Assembly: GCF_022605725.1 (NCBI RefSeq)
Contig: NC_065554.1
Span: 2,747,100 to 2,811,099 of the forward strand
DNA length: 64,000 nucleotides
From: Anthonomus grandis grandis
Taxonomy: Eukaryota; Arthropoda; Insecta; Coleoptera; Curculionidae
Reading direction: 5' to 3'
Below, piece after piece: positions 44,739 to 54,839 of the stretch. The first letter of the stretch is position 1; every line of letters begins with the position of its first letter. The notes beneath the pieces were generated by a model, which was given only the letters and a program-made list of their open reading frames with translations, was not told the DNA's origin and made no database searches. The position numbers and the translations under genes were made by a program.

Positions 44739-47487
44739 ATGGAACGTAAAATGGTAAGTAGTATTAATGTTTTTATTATTTTTTTTAAGTGATTACAAAT
44801 CAAATGATTGCAATTAAAAATATTTGATGCTTTTATCATAATTATGGGACTAAAAGCTGGTATTAAGACATAGGTTCTTATCATGTTTTACCGAAAAATT
44901 TTAGTGCAGCTACTAATTTTAACTATACAGGGTGTCTCAAATTCGGGGAGGGTGTTTACATACGGGATCTCGAAAACCGCAAGAGTTACAGGGCCGATTA
45001 AATGGAGGCAAAATTGTGCGTTTTGGACTTTTGGAAGAAAATACCTAACGTTTTAAAAAGTAATAAAATCCCGAATACCTAAAATATATCCTGGATTTAT
45101 AAGTATTCGAAACTAATATCCGAGATTTCCGGGAAAAACACGACATTTGACTAAATGGATTTTATTTTGTATAGACTTTATTCTAAGAGATACCTACTTG
45201 AATTTCATAACTCCTTGTTATGTAAAACATGTACTATAGGAGACTTAAAAGTCATGTCCCTATGCTGTGTCTTACAGTTGGCATTCTTGCTAAGCATGCC
45301 TTAATACTATCAACAGGAATGGTCCTTTCCATATTGACATTTTCATTTGACAATTTTCCTAAGCGCTAAGTTGTCGTGTTTTGCAGTTCCATATAACCTG
45401 TAAGGTGATGTGTAGGGACATGACTTAAGTCTCCGATAGTACGTAAGTACCACATATTATCATTTGTGAAAATTTTGTTGCAGAATATTCCATCAACATC
45501 CAGTATGCGATCGCGAAACATTATGGCGCTGTCTTTGAAAACTTCAAGCCCAAATATTGTCCACACCAACACCACTGATGACAGTGATAACAGCTTTAAT
45601 GAGTTCTTGACATCGGATGTACTGAATGTGAGTGTACAAGACATTAATTTATCTGTTTTTGAAAGATCAGACTTAAACGAAAATATCGAAAACGCCGATC
45701 CCAATATTATAAGTAATAAAGACAATGTTAGAACCCCAGAGGAAAATGTCGAGAATAATATCGATTTATCTGAAAGTGAGGTATCGTCAGAAGAAGATTA
45801 CTTTGCTGTGGTTGCTGGTATGAGAAAAAGAAAAAGATATGTTCATTCCAAAGAAGAACGTAACAAGATTAGAAAAGCGAAAAAAATTCAATCTTACGTT
45901 GTACGGCCACCTTGCAATTGCCAAAACAAGTGTAAGGAAAAAATTATAAGCGAAAGAAGATTGGAAATAATTAAAAAATTTTGGGCTTTAAATTATGAGT
46001 CAAGAAAAACATTTATATCAAATATGTGCGAAGAAAGTTTAGTTAAAATACGTAAAACAAAAAACCACAGTACCTTTAAAAGAAATAAAACCATTTATTA
46101 CTTTTTAAAGACATCAAATAATGAACGAGTTAAAGTATGTAAAGAATTTTTTGCTGGTACACTTGGCTATAAAAAAAATAATGGTTCTCTATTAAAAAAT
46201 ATAACACCTCCAAAAGACAAAAGGGGAAAACATAATAACCAATTAAAAAAAGTAAATACAGAGAATATAAATTTACATGTAATGTCATTTTGCCCTACAA
46301 TATCGCATTATCGAAGAGAGCATGCCTCCAAAAAGCTATATTTGCCTAGTGATTTGACAATAACAGGTATGCATACAAACTTTTTACAAACTTATGGTCA
46401 TTCGTCCTGCAGCTATGAATCTTACCGTAAAGTAGTTGTGAATGACCTTAATATAGCATTCACAAAACTAGGGCATGAAGAATGTGAGAAGTGTGAAGCT
46501 CACAAACTTCATGAAGTCTCTCATTCGGAAAATGAGACCGATGAATGTGGTGAATGTTCTAACCATAAAATCCATTTAAAAAGGGCTAATGATGCTCGAC
46601 AAAAATACAGGGCCGGCGAAAAACTTAATTCATCTAATGACTTACATGTAAGTGTGGACTTACAAAAAGTTATTATGTTGCCTCGTTTGGAGGCGTTTAA
46701 AGAGGTTATATTCACTCCCCGAATAATTGCATTCAATGAAAGTTTCGTTCCTTTGGGAAAATTTAACAAAAAAAGACCGCCATTTGCTGCAATTTGGCAT
46801 GAGGGAGTGACTGGAAGAAAAAAAGAAGATATCACTAGCACATACCACAATTTTTTAACCACTTATGCGAGGGACTATGAAAATATAGTGTTTTGGGCGG
46901 ACAACTGCACCGCACAAAACAAAAACTATTGCTTGTTCAGCTTTTTAATTTACATTATAAACTCAAATGAAATATGTGCAAATACTATAACATTTTGTTA
47001 TTTTGAACCTGGACACACGTTTATGGCAGCTGATTTCTTTCATCACCTTGTGGAAAAGCAGCTTCGAAAGCAAGGTCGAGTTTATGATTTTCAAGATTTT
47101 TGCGATGTAGTTCAAAACTGCAGTTCTGTTAAACCAATCGTAAAAGAGATGAAGAAAGACGATTTCTGTCACTGGCCATCGCTAAGCTCTACTTACCAAA
47201 TTAAGTCCAAGTCGGTATCGATACGAGATTTTAAAGAAATATCAGTTAAACGTGGATCAAAAAGCTTATATTTTAAAAAAGAAATAAATGGGACAGAAGA
47301 CATTTTTGAGTTTTTACCAAAAAAATTTTTAAAAGGAAATTCTCAACTAAAAAAACCAGAACCTTTGGATCAAAATAAAGGCATATCTGTTGATAGAAAA
47401 AATACTATTAATAATAAATTACTTAAATTAATGCCAGAACATAAACAAAATTTTTGGAAGGAACTGCCAGTTAACCAAAATAATTAA
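44739..47487 (+). CDS. Sola-like transposase (DUF7869-type protein), intact
   Basis: Exon 1 (44739-44753) encodes MERKM and ends at a perfect donor, ATG/GTAAGT. The intron runs to TTTTGTTGCAG, and exon 2 begins at 45484 in frame with NIPSTSSMRSRN. The product is about 672 residues with no break. Seen in order: an acidic N-terminus; a Cys-rich motif RPPCNCQNKCKEKI (about residue 145); a second Cys/His cluster HEECEKCEAHKLHE and ECGECSNHKIHL (about 345-375), probably zinc-binding; a long block with IAFNESFVPLGKFN; IVFWADNCTAQNKN (about 475) and FEPGHTFMAADFFHH (about 510), whose Asp residues are candidates for an RNase H-type active site. Many insect genomes carry multicopy proteins of this kind. 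It should excise its own element; the catalytic residues are inference. Confidence 0.75.
44927..45230. other. Intron DNA with a mariner-type terminus
   Basis: Within the intron of the Sola-like gene, TACAGGGTGTCTCAAATTCG starts near 44927 and looks like the end of a mariner-type element. No partner end is found before exon 2, so it is a fragment. Confidence 0.4.
45231..45442. mobile_element. 212-bp inverted-repeat insert (MITE-like) in the transposase intron
   Basis: The ends, 45231-45262 and 45413-45442, are inverted copies over 30 bp (beginning GTACTAT, then GGAGACTTAA) with one mismatch and a 2-base gap. The segment has no coding sequence and lies wholly in the intron, 41 bp before exon 2. 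I could not define a separate target duplication. Confidence 0.6.
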
Positions 47488-48112
47488 AATATCCCTGTTG
47501 ATAATGACGAAAATGATGAATAAAAGCTGTTCCAAATAAAACGCAAATTTTAACATTTAATTAGACTCTAAGGGATTTTAATTTAAAATTAAGTTAAGCA
47601 AATATTTTAAGAGAATAAATCTTATGTTTTTAAGTAATAAATTTACTGTACTAATCTCTATATGTATTTTTCCTTATAAATTAGTAAAAAAATATACTTT
47701 TTTTATTATTTAGGCTTCTTTCAAATCATACAATGCAATTAAAATCAAATAGAGCTTAAGCCTATTTTACTATGTACGTTGTAATCTGTATGGGTTTATA
47801 ATACTTACCAAGAAAAGCATATGTACCGATTAGGCGATATATGCTTTTCTTTCTAGGAATGTTGGCATAAAATAAAAATTAGATACCCTTATGCTTTTGT
47901 TTTTTCTTATTTTTGAAAGAACTTTTACATATTTAGAGATAATATTTTAAAGATATAGTTAAACACATGCAAGGAATTCAGTAGGCAAAAAAAAACCGTA
48001 GAATTTGCCATAAGACGAAAGACTTTTAATAAAATACAAAAATAAAACTTTAAATGCGTTTTTCTCAAAAGTAGCAAAATGGTACTTATGCTCTTCTTTC
48101 TTAGCACGGCAG

Positions 48113-48909
48113 TGCTGTTAAGTTTTTATTAAATTTAGGTATATTTACTTTAAATTCAAATTTTAATTGGGTTACTATTATAACTATTATTTTAATAGTT
48201 TTTTTATTTATTTAAAAGTTATTTCTTAAACAACCTGTACACACTCGTCATCGATAGAGAAATTTCACATAAAGTCAACGGAATGTATTTTTTCTTTTCT
48301 TTTTATATTTTAATATATACAATGTACATGTATTTTTTAATATTTATACAACTTAAATCAGTGTCAGTCAATCTTCTTTTTATCCTTAAACGCTCCTTCC
48401 TTTAACCTGGTACAAAAAAAGTAGCAGAAAGCCGGCCGGCTCAAGAGTGTTCATCCTGAGAATTATAAGTACCTTTTATTCCATTTATTAAAATTTACAG
48501 TGCACTTTTCTCTCCTGACATACGTATCGAATAATTACTACGTTTTCATAAAGGATTCAAATCGATTTGAGTCCAATACGGGTATTCGTTTTCATGATAT
48601 GAATTCAAATCGATTTGAATCCGTTGTGAGATTTGACATCTTATCTGTCACTTGTCAATAGGACGATTAGGAGGTATCGCGCAAATATTTAAAAAAGTGG
48701 CGGTTATAATTGTCTTGTGGTATAGTATTACTATTACAAAAGGAACAAAAAACTACTTTTGTTAGTTCTTACGTTTAATCTTATTACTAATTTAACTTTT
48801 ATTAATCTTTTTTTTACCAAGCTGACTGAGTAAAAAGGCAAAATAATATAAGAATGTTCCTATATCAAATAAATTTTAGAATCTTAAAATTCACAAAAAA
48901 TAAGTGATC
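48113..48909. other. Non-coding DNA with two identical palindromes
   Basis: No gene is seen. Two copies of the palindrome TCAAATCGATTTGA lie at 48557-48570 and 48605-48618. The second extends to a perfect 18-bp palindrome, ATTCAAATCGATTTGAAT. Confidence 0.5.
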
Positions 48910-49723
48910 AGTTAAAAATAATTGAAGAAAGAAGCGTTGGTGGATAAAAAAAAGAATAAATGACTGGTGAGAGCGGATTGTGAAGCAAAATTTCACTGAT
49001 GGAGACTTTATTAGTAACTTCCGAATCTCCAAAACATTATTTCGGTTTATGTGTTTTCGATTGGAACAATATTTAAGCTTAGAATTAAATTTTATTAGAG
49101 AGCCATTAACTGCTAAATACAGGGTTATTGCTAACCAATAAGTGCATAATACATAAATGTTTCTATGCATTTTGTGAGGCTGTTATCAAAAAATTTTAGG
49201 GACAATATTTAAAGATGCCACATTAAACTTAAGCAGAGGAAGGTGTGAGTGAATTTGAAAAATTATGTGGTATTCCAAATGTTGTAGGGTCTATCAATGG
49301 CATACCTATTTTACCACCCAAAATAGGTTATAAAGACTTTCTAAACCAGAAAGGTTGGCCTTCCAATAACATTTTGGGAATTGTTGATCATTTATAGAGG
49401 TAGAAATCCTTTAATTGAAATAGTTCTGTTAAGAATAAAATAAGCATTTATATCTCATAAGGATAATTTTATTTATATACATTTATATAATTTTATTTGA
49501 CATATTTCATTTTAAAATACATTTATAGTGTAGAAGAAAATGGTTTTTCTAATTTTTCTGATGTATAAACTAATCAATAAATTTCTGTCGTTCTTGTAGG
49601 TTTTGATATACCACATATAAACATCCTGAAAGCTGTCAGCATGATGCTAAATAAAGTATTGAAAGATTCCAACCTATACAAGTTAGTTGACAATTTTCCC
49701 CAACATTTGAAGGTAAAAGTGAA
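48910..49723 (+). pseudogene. PIF/Harbinger transposase, first half, catalytic residue lost
   Basis: Broken frames read FRISKTLFRFMCFRLEQYLS, EFEKLCGIPNVVGSINGIPI and FLNQKGWPSNNILGIVDH. In the motif normally written GAIDG the Asp is Asn (GSING). Further on it reads VLKDSNLYKLVDNFPQHLKV up to the insertion site at 49724. A non-coding stretch at 49400-49600 may be an intron. The second half lies at 54367 after a 4.6-kb pogo-type insertion. Confidence 0.7.
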
Positions 49724-50171
49724 TAGGGGAGAGGTAGGAACACTGAGACGCAAAACTTTTAATATTAATAAGTTTTTTATTAAACGCTATTTTAAGCTCA
49801 TATTTTATCTCTAGATTTGGCATATAAATAGGAACTGAAAAACGATATTGTGTTTTGACGAAAACTAAAGATCACATCTTAAAAAAATTAAAACTAAAAA
49901 ATACCAGATCTCTTACTGTACCTATCCATGTTGGAACACTGAGACGCAACACTTATTATTACACTGCACAACAAATCGAAGGTTATTTTATGTTGACTGA
50001 AATATTTTTATTGTTGTTTACTAATTCGAGGCATCTGATTTCGAATCTGTCGTCAGTTTTACTCTAACAGCTCGAGTTGTTTAGATATAGCTACGTTCTT
50101 CTCATTTATCTTTATTTTTGGTTTTTTATCTATTATAGTCGCGTTTTAGATAAATTATTGTAATTTTCATC

Positions 50172-51643
50172 ATGACTTCGCTAAGAAGGGTCTGCATTAA
50201 CGATCCGAATTGTTTTTGTTATATTTGTGGTGAATATGTTTTTCAAAAATTTCGATTGAATATGTCAGACTTTGTGAAACGAGCGTATTTAGAGTGTTTT
50301 GGTTTTCCTTTGGAAACAGATAACAAGTGCTGGGTGCCCAATATTGTGTGCAAAATTTGTGTTGAAGAATTACGTTTATGGGCCACTAAGAAGAGACTCT
50401 CTTTTAAATTCCAATCCCCAATGATTTGGCGTGAACCTTTAAATCATCACGATGACTGCTATTTTTGCGTTGTTAATATAAAAGGAATCAACAAGACGAA
50501 CCGCTCCAAATGGATTTACCCCACATCAACATCAGCTGTGAGGCCTGTAAGGAGCTCAAAAGATACATCTTTACCATTACCATCTACATCTACAGAAAGT
50601 TCTGATGAATTGAATGAACTGAGTAGCATGAGCGATGACGAGTTTGTTCCAGAAAATCTCTTTGAACCAAAACCATTCGATCAAAGTGCACTTGATGATT
50701 TAATTAGAGACCTTGGACTATCCAAAACTTCGTCTGAATTATTGGCCTCCAGATTAAAAGAGAGAAATCTTTTAACTAAAGAAACTAAAGTTTCTTATTA
50801 CCGCACTCGAGAAAAAGACTTACTTACCTTTTTCGCTGAGGAGGATAATTTTGTATTTTGTACTAATATTTCTAGTTTAATGACTGCCATGGGCTTGCAG
50901 AAATATGAACCAATCGATTGGCGTTTATTTATTGACTCGTCAAAACGGAGTTTGAAGTGTGTACTATTGCACAACGGAAATAAACTAGGCTCCATACCAA
51001 TAGCACATTCAACTAAAGTTAAGGAAGAATACCCCACAATAGCACTGGTCATGAACAAAATCAAATATAACAATCATAAATGGGTGATTTGCGTTGATCT
51101 TAAGATGGTAAACTTCCTTTTAGGACAACAAGGACGCTACACTAAATATCCTTGTTTTATGTGTTTATGGGATAGTAGAGCAAAATCAGAACATTGGTCA
51201 AAAAAAGAATGGGCCTCCAGGGAAGCACTACTTCCAGGTAGTCTTAATGTTATAAATGAACCTCTAGGCCACGAGATCGTATCATATTGCCATCCCTGCA
51301 CATTAAACTAGGTTTAATGAAGCAATATGTTAAGGCATTAAATAAAGATGGTGAATGTTTCAAATATATTTCAAGGAAATTTCCAAGTCTAAGTTCAGAA
51401 AAACTCAAGGCAGGTATATTTGATGGTCCACAAAAAAAAAAATTACACCATTTTCCTAAAAATCTCGGTGACATGAGTGAAGAACAGGGTGAACGATTCC
51501 ACCAAGATCTTCGAACCATGGAGGAACGATTTCAGGGTCGCTGGGATGCACATATGTTGGCCGATTTTTGCTGGAGTATTCAGAGTAGCAGTTCATTCAA
51601 AACTAGTAGAAAATCATATAAAAGAAAATTCTTGAGTGTATAG
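50172..51643 (+). pseudogene. Insect multicopy protein, candidate DDE-type transposase, truncated
   Basis: From ATG 50172 an open frame of 379 codons runs to 51311, then continues one frame over from about 51287 to 51643. The N-terminus has Cys pairs (CFCYICGEY, CKICVEEL, CYFCVV), probably zinc-binding. Later motifs are LFIDSSKRSLKC (about residue 250), WVICVDLKMVNFLL (about 305), KYPCFMCLWDSRAK (about 327), PSLHIKLGLMKQYVK and SEEQGERFHQD. I recognise the family as abundant in insects, of unknown function. The Asp, Asp, CxxC, His, Glu order resembles RNase H-type transposases with a zinc insertion (as in the CMC/Transib/RAG1 group), but that is inference. A deletion removes about 100 residues after GPQKKKLH. 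Confidence 0.65.
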
Positions 51644-51833
51644 TTCTTGTAATTAAAAATGTTTGTACGTTGAGTGTATTTTTAATTCCCAAAAAATACT
51701 CCCTCCTTTTAACTCAAAAACTAGAACTGACACATATAAACTGATGACATTATTTAATATCAGCATTAAAAATAAGCCTAGAATCATAAAAATATTCCAT
51801 GCAACATACATGCTGTTGGGCGGTGTTATTATT

Positions 51834-53680
51834 TGAGATTAAGACTGTCAAAGTTTATCTCAAATTTCAAAAGTGACTTTTGGCGCTTGGTTAACCCTTG
51901 CGTTAAAGGAGCCGGCAAAATTATTTTAATATATTTTTTTAATACATGTGAGATATCTGGGACCATTGGAAATAAGAACCTGTTTCCACATATGCTTTTT
52001 CTTAAAAACGATATTTCAAAATCATTTTCTTTTATTTGAGATAGAATTTGTCCACATAGTATGTTTTTTGCTTAGAGTTAAATTCAACAAGCACATATTC
52101 CCCGATATTAGGAGAGCGATCAAGATATTCGAAACTAATTAGGGGCTTGGGATCTTCACCAATATAATATTCTCCTCCGCTAGAATCCTGTAATTCCATT
52201 TTATTTTCATCTTGTTCATCAGAGTCACTATCTAATACGCACTTTTTTACTTTTTTTTCTTTTGGTGTTTTTTCTCTAGATTTAATAAGTTCCATTTTCT
52301 CCGGGGTATCGGTAGCAATCATCGTCTTTCCTTTGCGTTTTTTGTTGCTCTCACCTGATTTTCTTGGCGGAGCTTTAGGATAATCTTTGAAAACACTTGA
52401 GCTAACAAAAGTTTTCGTGGCGGTATCACTGTTACTTGGACCTGTATTTTCTACAACTGGAGAGTTCATCTGTATTTTCAGGAGTAGCTTCATGTGCAAT
52501 AAGCGGCCTATCCGTCATAGAACTTGACAAAAAATCTTCTTCCGTAAAAATATGCCGATCGAATAGAAATATTCCAGTTTTCCGAAAAGCACTTGTGATG
52601 TTAATGGGCGTCATTGCTCGTGGATATACTATGCCCACACACGCAGCTACGTTATAAATTGTAAATGTCTGACCGGGATGGTTTATCATCTATGCATCTA
52701 CTGCTGCATTATAGAAAGTTTAAAATGGTTTTAGTAAGCCTACGTCCAATGGCTGTAACTTATTAGTGCAGTGCGGCGGTATAGTTAGGATCGTGACACC
52801 ATTATTTTTACAGAAATCGATTGCTTCAATCGATAAATAACTTTGGTGATTATCCATTAGAATACAACAAAGAAGGGTTTTCCTTGGTGCTACCAGTGTG
52901 CTTAATGAAATGTTTAAAAACCTGCACAAAGCACTCCGTATTCGTCCAACCTGTTTTCGAAGCCAGACCTAAAGTTCTGTTGGGCGCCCTATTTATCATA
53001 AAGTCTTTAAAGTGCACTCTCGGGAATACCATAGTAGGAGGAATAGCTGCTCCCGATGCTCCAACAATGCAACAGGTTATAACGAGCGTTCCACGTTTGG
53101 CACTTGTGGTCTTACTAACCTGTCGTATACCCCTTTGTGCAAACACTTTTTGGGACTTTTGAACGGTAACGGTTCCTGTCTCATCTAAATTATAGATACG
53201 ACTACCATCTCCAAACACAGGGAAAGGCTTTAAAACAGTTTCAAGTTTTGTGAAAAAAATGTCAACGTTAAATCTATTGAAACTGGTTGCCCTTGAAAGA
53301 CTACAAGCTTCTGGGGTCCGTTTTATCCAGGCAAGTGAAGCACTTTTTAGTGCATGCCAGTTTGCTGGAACGACTATATTATTATAAACTGCAGCTTCAT
53401 ACGACAATCTTCATATGACAATCGACGTCGGGTATCGTCTCTTGACAGACCATAAAACATTTTGGAACAGTTGATATTTGCCTAAGGCGTTCTCCTGTTC
53501 GACAGTAAAAATTCATTTCACCTTGTAATTTGGACATAAACGAATGTTTTCGTCTTGGTGAATTTTCTTTACATATCTATGGGCCGTTTGGAAAGATAGT
53601 CCTTTCATTCATGCAGCTTGACGTATAGAAGAATAAGAGAATCGGCCTATTTGTCGATTGGTTTTGTTTTTTCGTGGCAT
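51834..53680 (-). pseudogene. Pogo/Tigger-type transposase (DDE_1), disrupted
   Basis: From ATG 53680 it reads MPRKNKTNRQIGRFSYSSIR, a typical pogo N-terminus; stops follow. The catalytic domain is readable as RIYNLDETGTVTVQ (first Asp, near 53190), IGASGAAIPP-like strand VGASGAAIPPTMVFPR, ILMDNHQSYLSI (second Asp, near 52850) and NKLQPLDVGLLKPF (third Asp, near 52745). Second-to-third spacing is 35. A one-base shift lies just before MDNHQS, a stop follows LLKPF, and further shifts follow. The C-terminal part continues to about 51834 (LPAPLTQGLTKRQKSLLKFE). Many lesions make it inactive. It is the transposase that matches the element's TA duplication. Confidence 0.8.
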
Positions 53681-54096
53681 TTTCTATCTGTAAGAGAAGA
53701 TATTTTGCAAAAGACCTGTTTTATAAAATCCGTAAAGGAACAGTGAGACATTAAATTTAAATTTTGAGTAAGTATTTGTGTTTTTTTTTCTTTTTAATTT
53801 AATTTTAATTTTACCATCATCTATCCATTTTTACAGTTCTGAGACACTGTATATACAGACTGTATTGGAATAAACTGTTGCTACAGTTAATAATTTTAGT
53901 TTACAAAAATAATTTTTTAAAGATTTTTGTTACCTTTTAATATAGATAAAATACTGTGTATTTTTCTATATAGAAGGCTACTGTGTAGCCAAAATTAAAT
54001 GAAAGTTTATGAGTTTTGTATATACTCAAAATTTAGTAAAGCAAATATCTAATATACTTAGTACGAACAGTGAGACAGTAAAGGAACAGTGAGACA

Positions 54097-54128
54097 TATC
54101 TCAAGTTTCGTTTCCGAAACTTGAGATA
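54097..54128. repeat. 14-bp perfect hairpin in the right end of the pogo-type element
   Basis: TATCTCAAGTTTCG, a TTTC loop and the exact inverse. A direct repeat of AAACACCGGC follows at about 54129-54152. Confidence 0.85.
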
Positions 54129-54366
54129 AAACACCGGCGAAAACACCGGCCACGTGGATACGGTAAAATTACTCCGACGCCCTTTCTTCGACTGATCAGC
54201 GATAACTGAAAATGTTCTTGTTGAATTTTAACTGTTTCTTGTTTGCTTTTATTTAAGGTGACAATAGGTGTGTTCTTGTAATTTGACCGGAAGATACTGA
54301 ACGTACGAAGCTCTACGGAGTTTGTCTCAATGTTCCGACCGTCTCACTGTACCTACCTCTCCCCTA

Positions 54367-54825
54367 ATGTGGACACACATTGTATTTTGCTTGGTCATGC
54401 AGCCTATCCCCTTTTACCATGGTTAATAAAACCATACAAAGGAAAAATTTCAAGGGACGAGGAGTCATTTAATGTTTGTCTAAGTCATGGTACTGCAGTT
54501 GTTGTCAAAAATACCTTTGGTCTCTTGAAAGCAAGGCTCAGACGTATTTTAAAAAGAACAGACATTAATTATAATATTTTTCTCAAAATTGTATATATAG
54601 GTATGATCTTATATAACATAGTGGAAGCTAATAAAGATGAATTTATTAAAAATTGGTTGGATGCTGTTCGAGAAGCAGAAATAATGTTTCCTCAACGCGA
54701 GAGAAATACCTGTCGAGAGCATGATTGTCTTGAAGGAGCCACTATTAGAGACAACTTTAGAAATGTTATAGAAAGAATTCCAAACATACCCAGGACCCAA
54801 CTCCTATCATTCCGAACAGGGGCAA
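54367..54825 (+). pseudogene. PIF/Harbinger transposase, second half, catalytic residues lost
   Basis: An open frame reads VDTHCILLGHAAYPLLPWL, KPYKGKISRDEESFNVCLSH and VVVKNTFGLLKARLRRILKR. The family motif GDxAYP has His for the catalytic Asp (GHAAYP), and VVENAFG has Lys for the catalytic Glu (VVKNTFG). With Asn at the first site, all three catalytic positions are changed. The frame ends by junction with a LINE near 54830. Confidence 0.75.
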
Positions 54826-54839
54826 AAGGGAACACTGGG

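Larger units (their letters stand above)
44235..48112 (+). mobile_element. Sola-like DNA transposon, apparently intact
   Basis: The ends are 29-bp inverted repeats identical by eye, starting CTGCCGTGCTAAGAAAGAAG (44235-44263 and 48084-48112). They are flanked by TGCT on both sides (44231-44234 and 48113-48116), a 4-bp duplication. A single spliced gene fills the plus strand. The motif AAAGAAAAGCATAAGT recurs in both orientations in both subterminal regions. Four-base duplications and this protein type suit the Sola superfamily; that assignment is from memory of family features and is not proven here. Confidence 0.8.
49726..54364. mobile_element. Pogo-type element carrying a second protein gene
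   Basis: Inverted ends GGGGAGAGGTAGG (49726 and 54364, the match continuing with differences to TGAGACG) are flanked by TA at 49724-49725 and 54365-54366. The Harbinger reading frame resumes directly outside. The subterminal motif GGAACA(C/G)TGAGAC recurs at 49737, 49933, 53737, 54065, 54083 and in the right end. Inside, a pogo/Tigger-type transposase on the minus strand faces, tail to tail, an unrelated gene on the plus strand. Confidence 0.85.
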
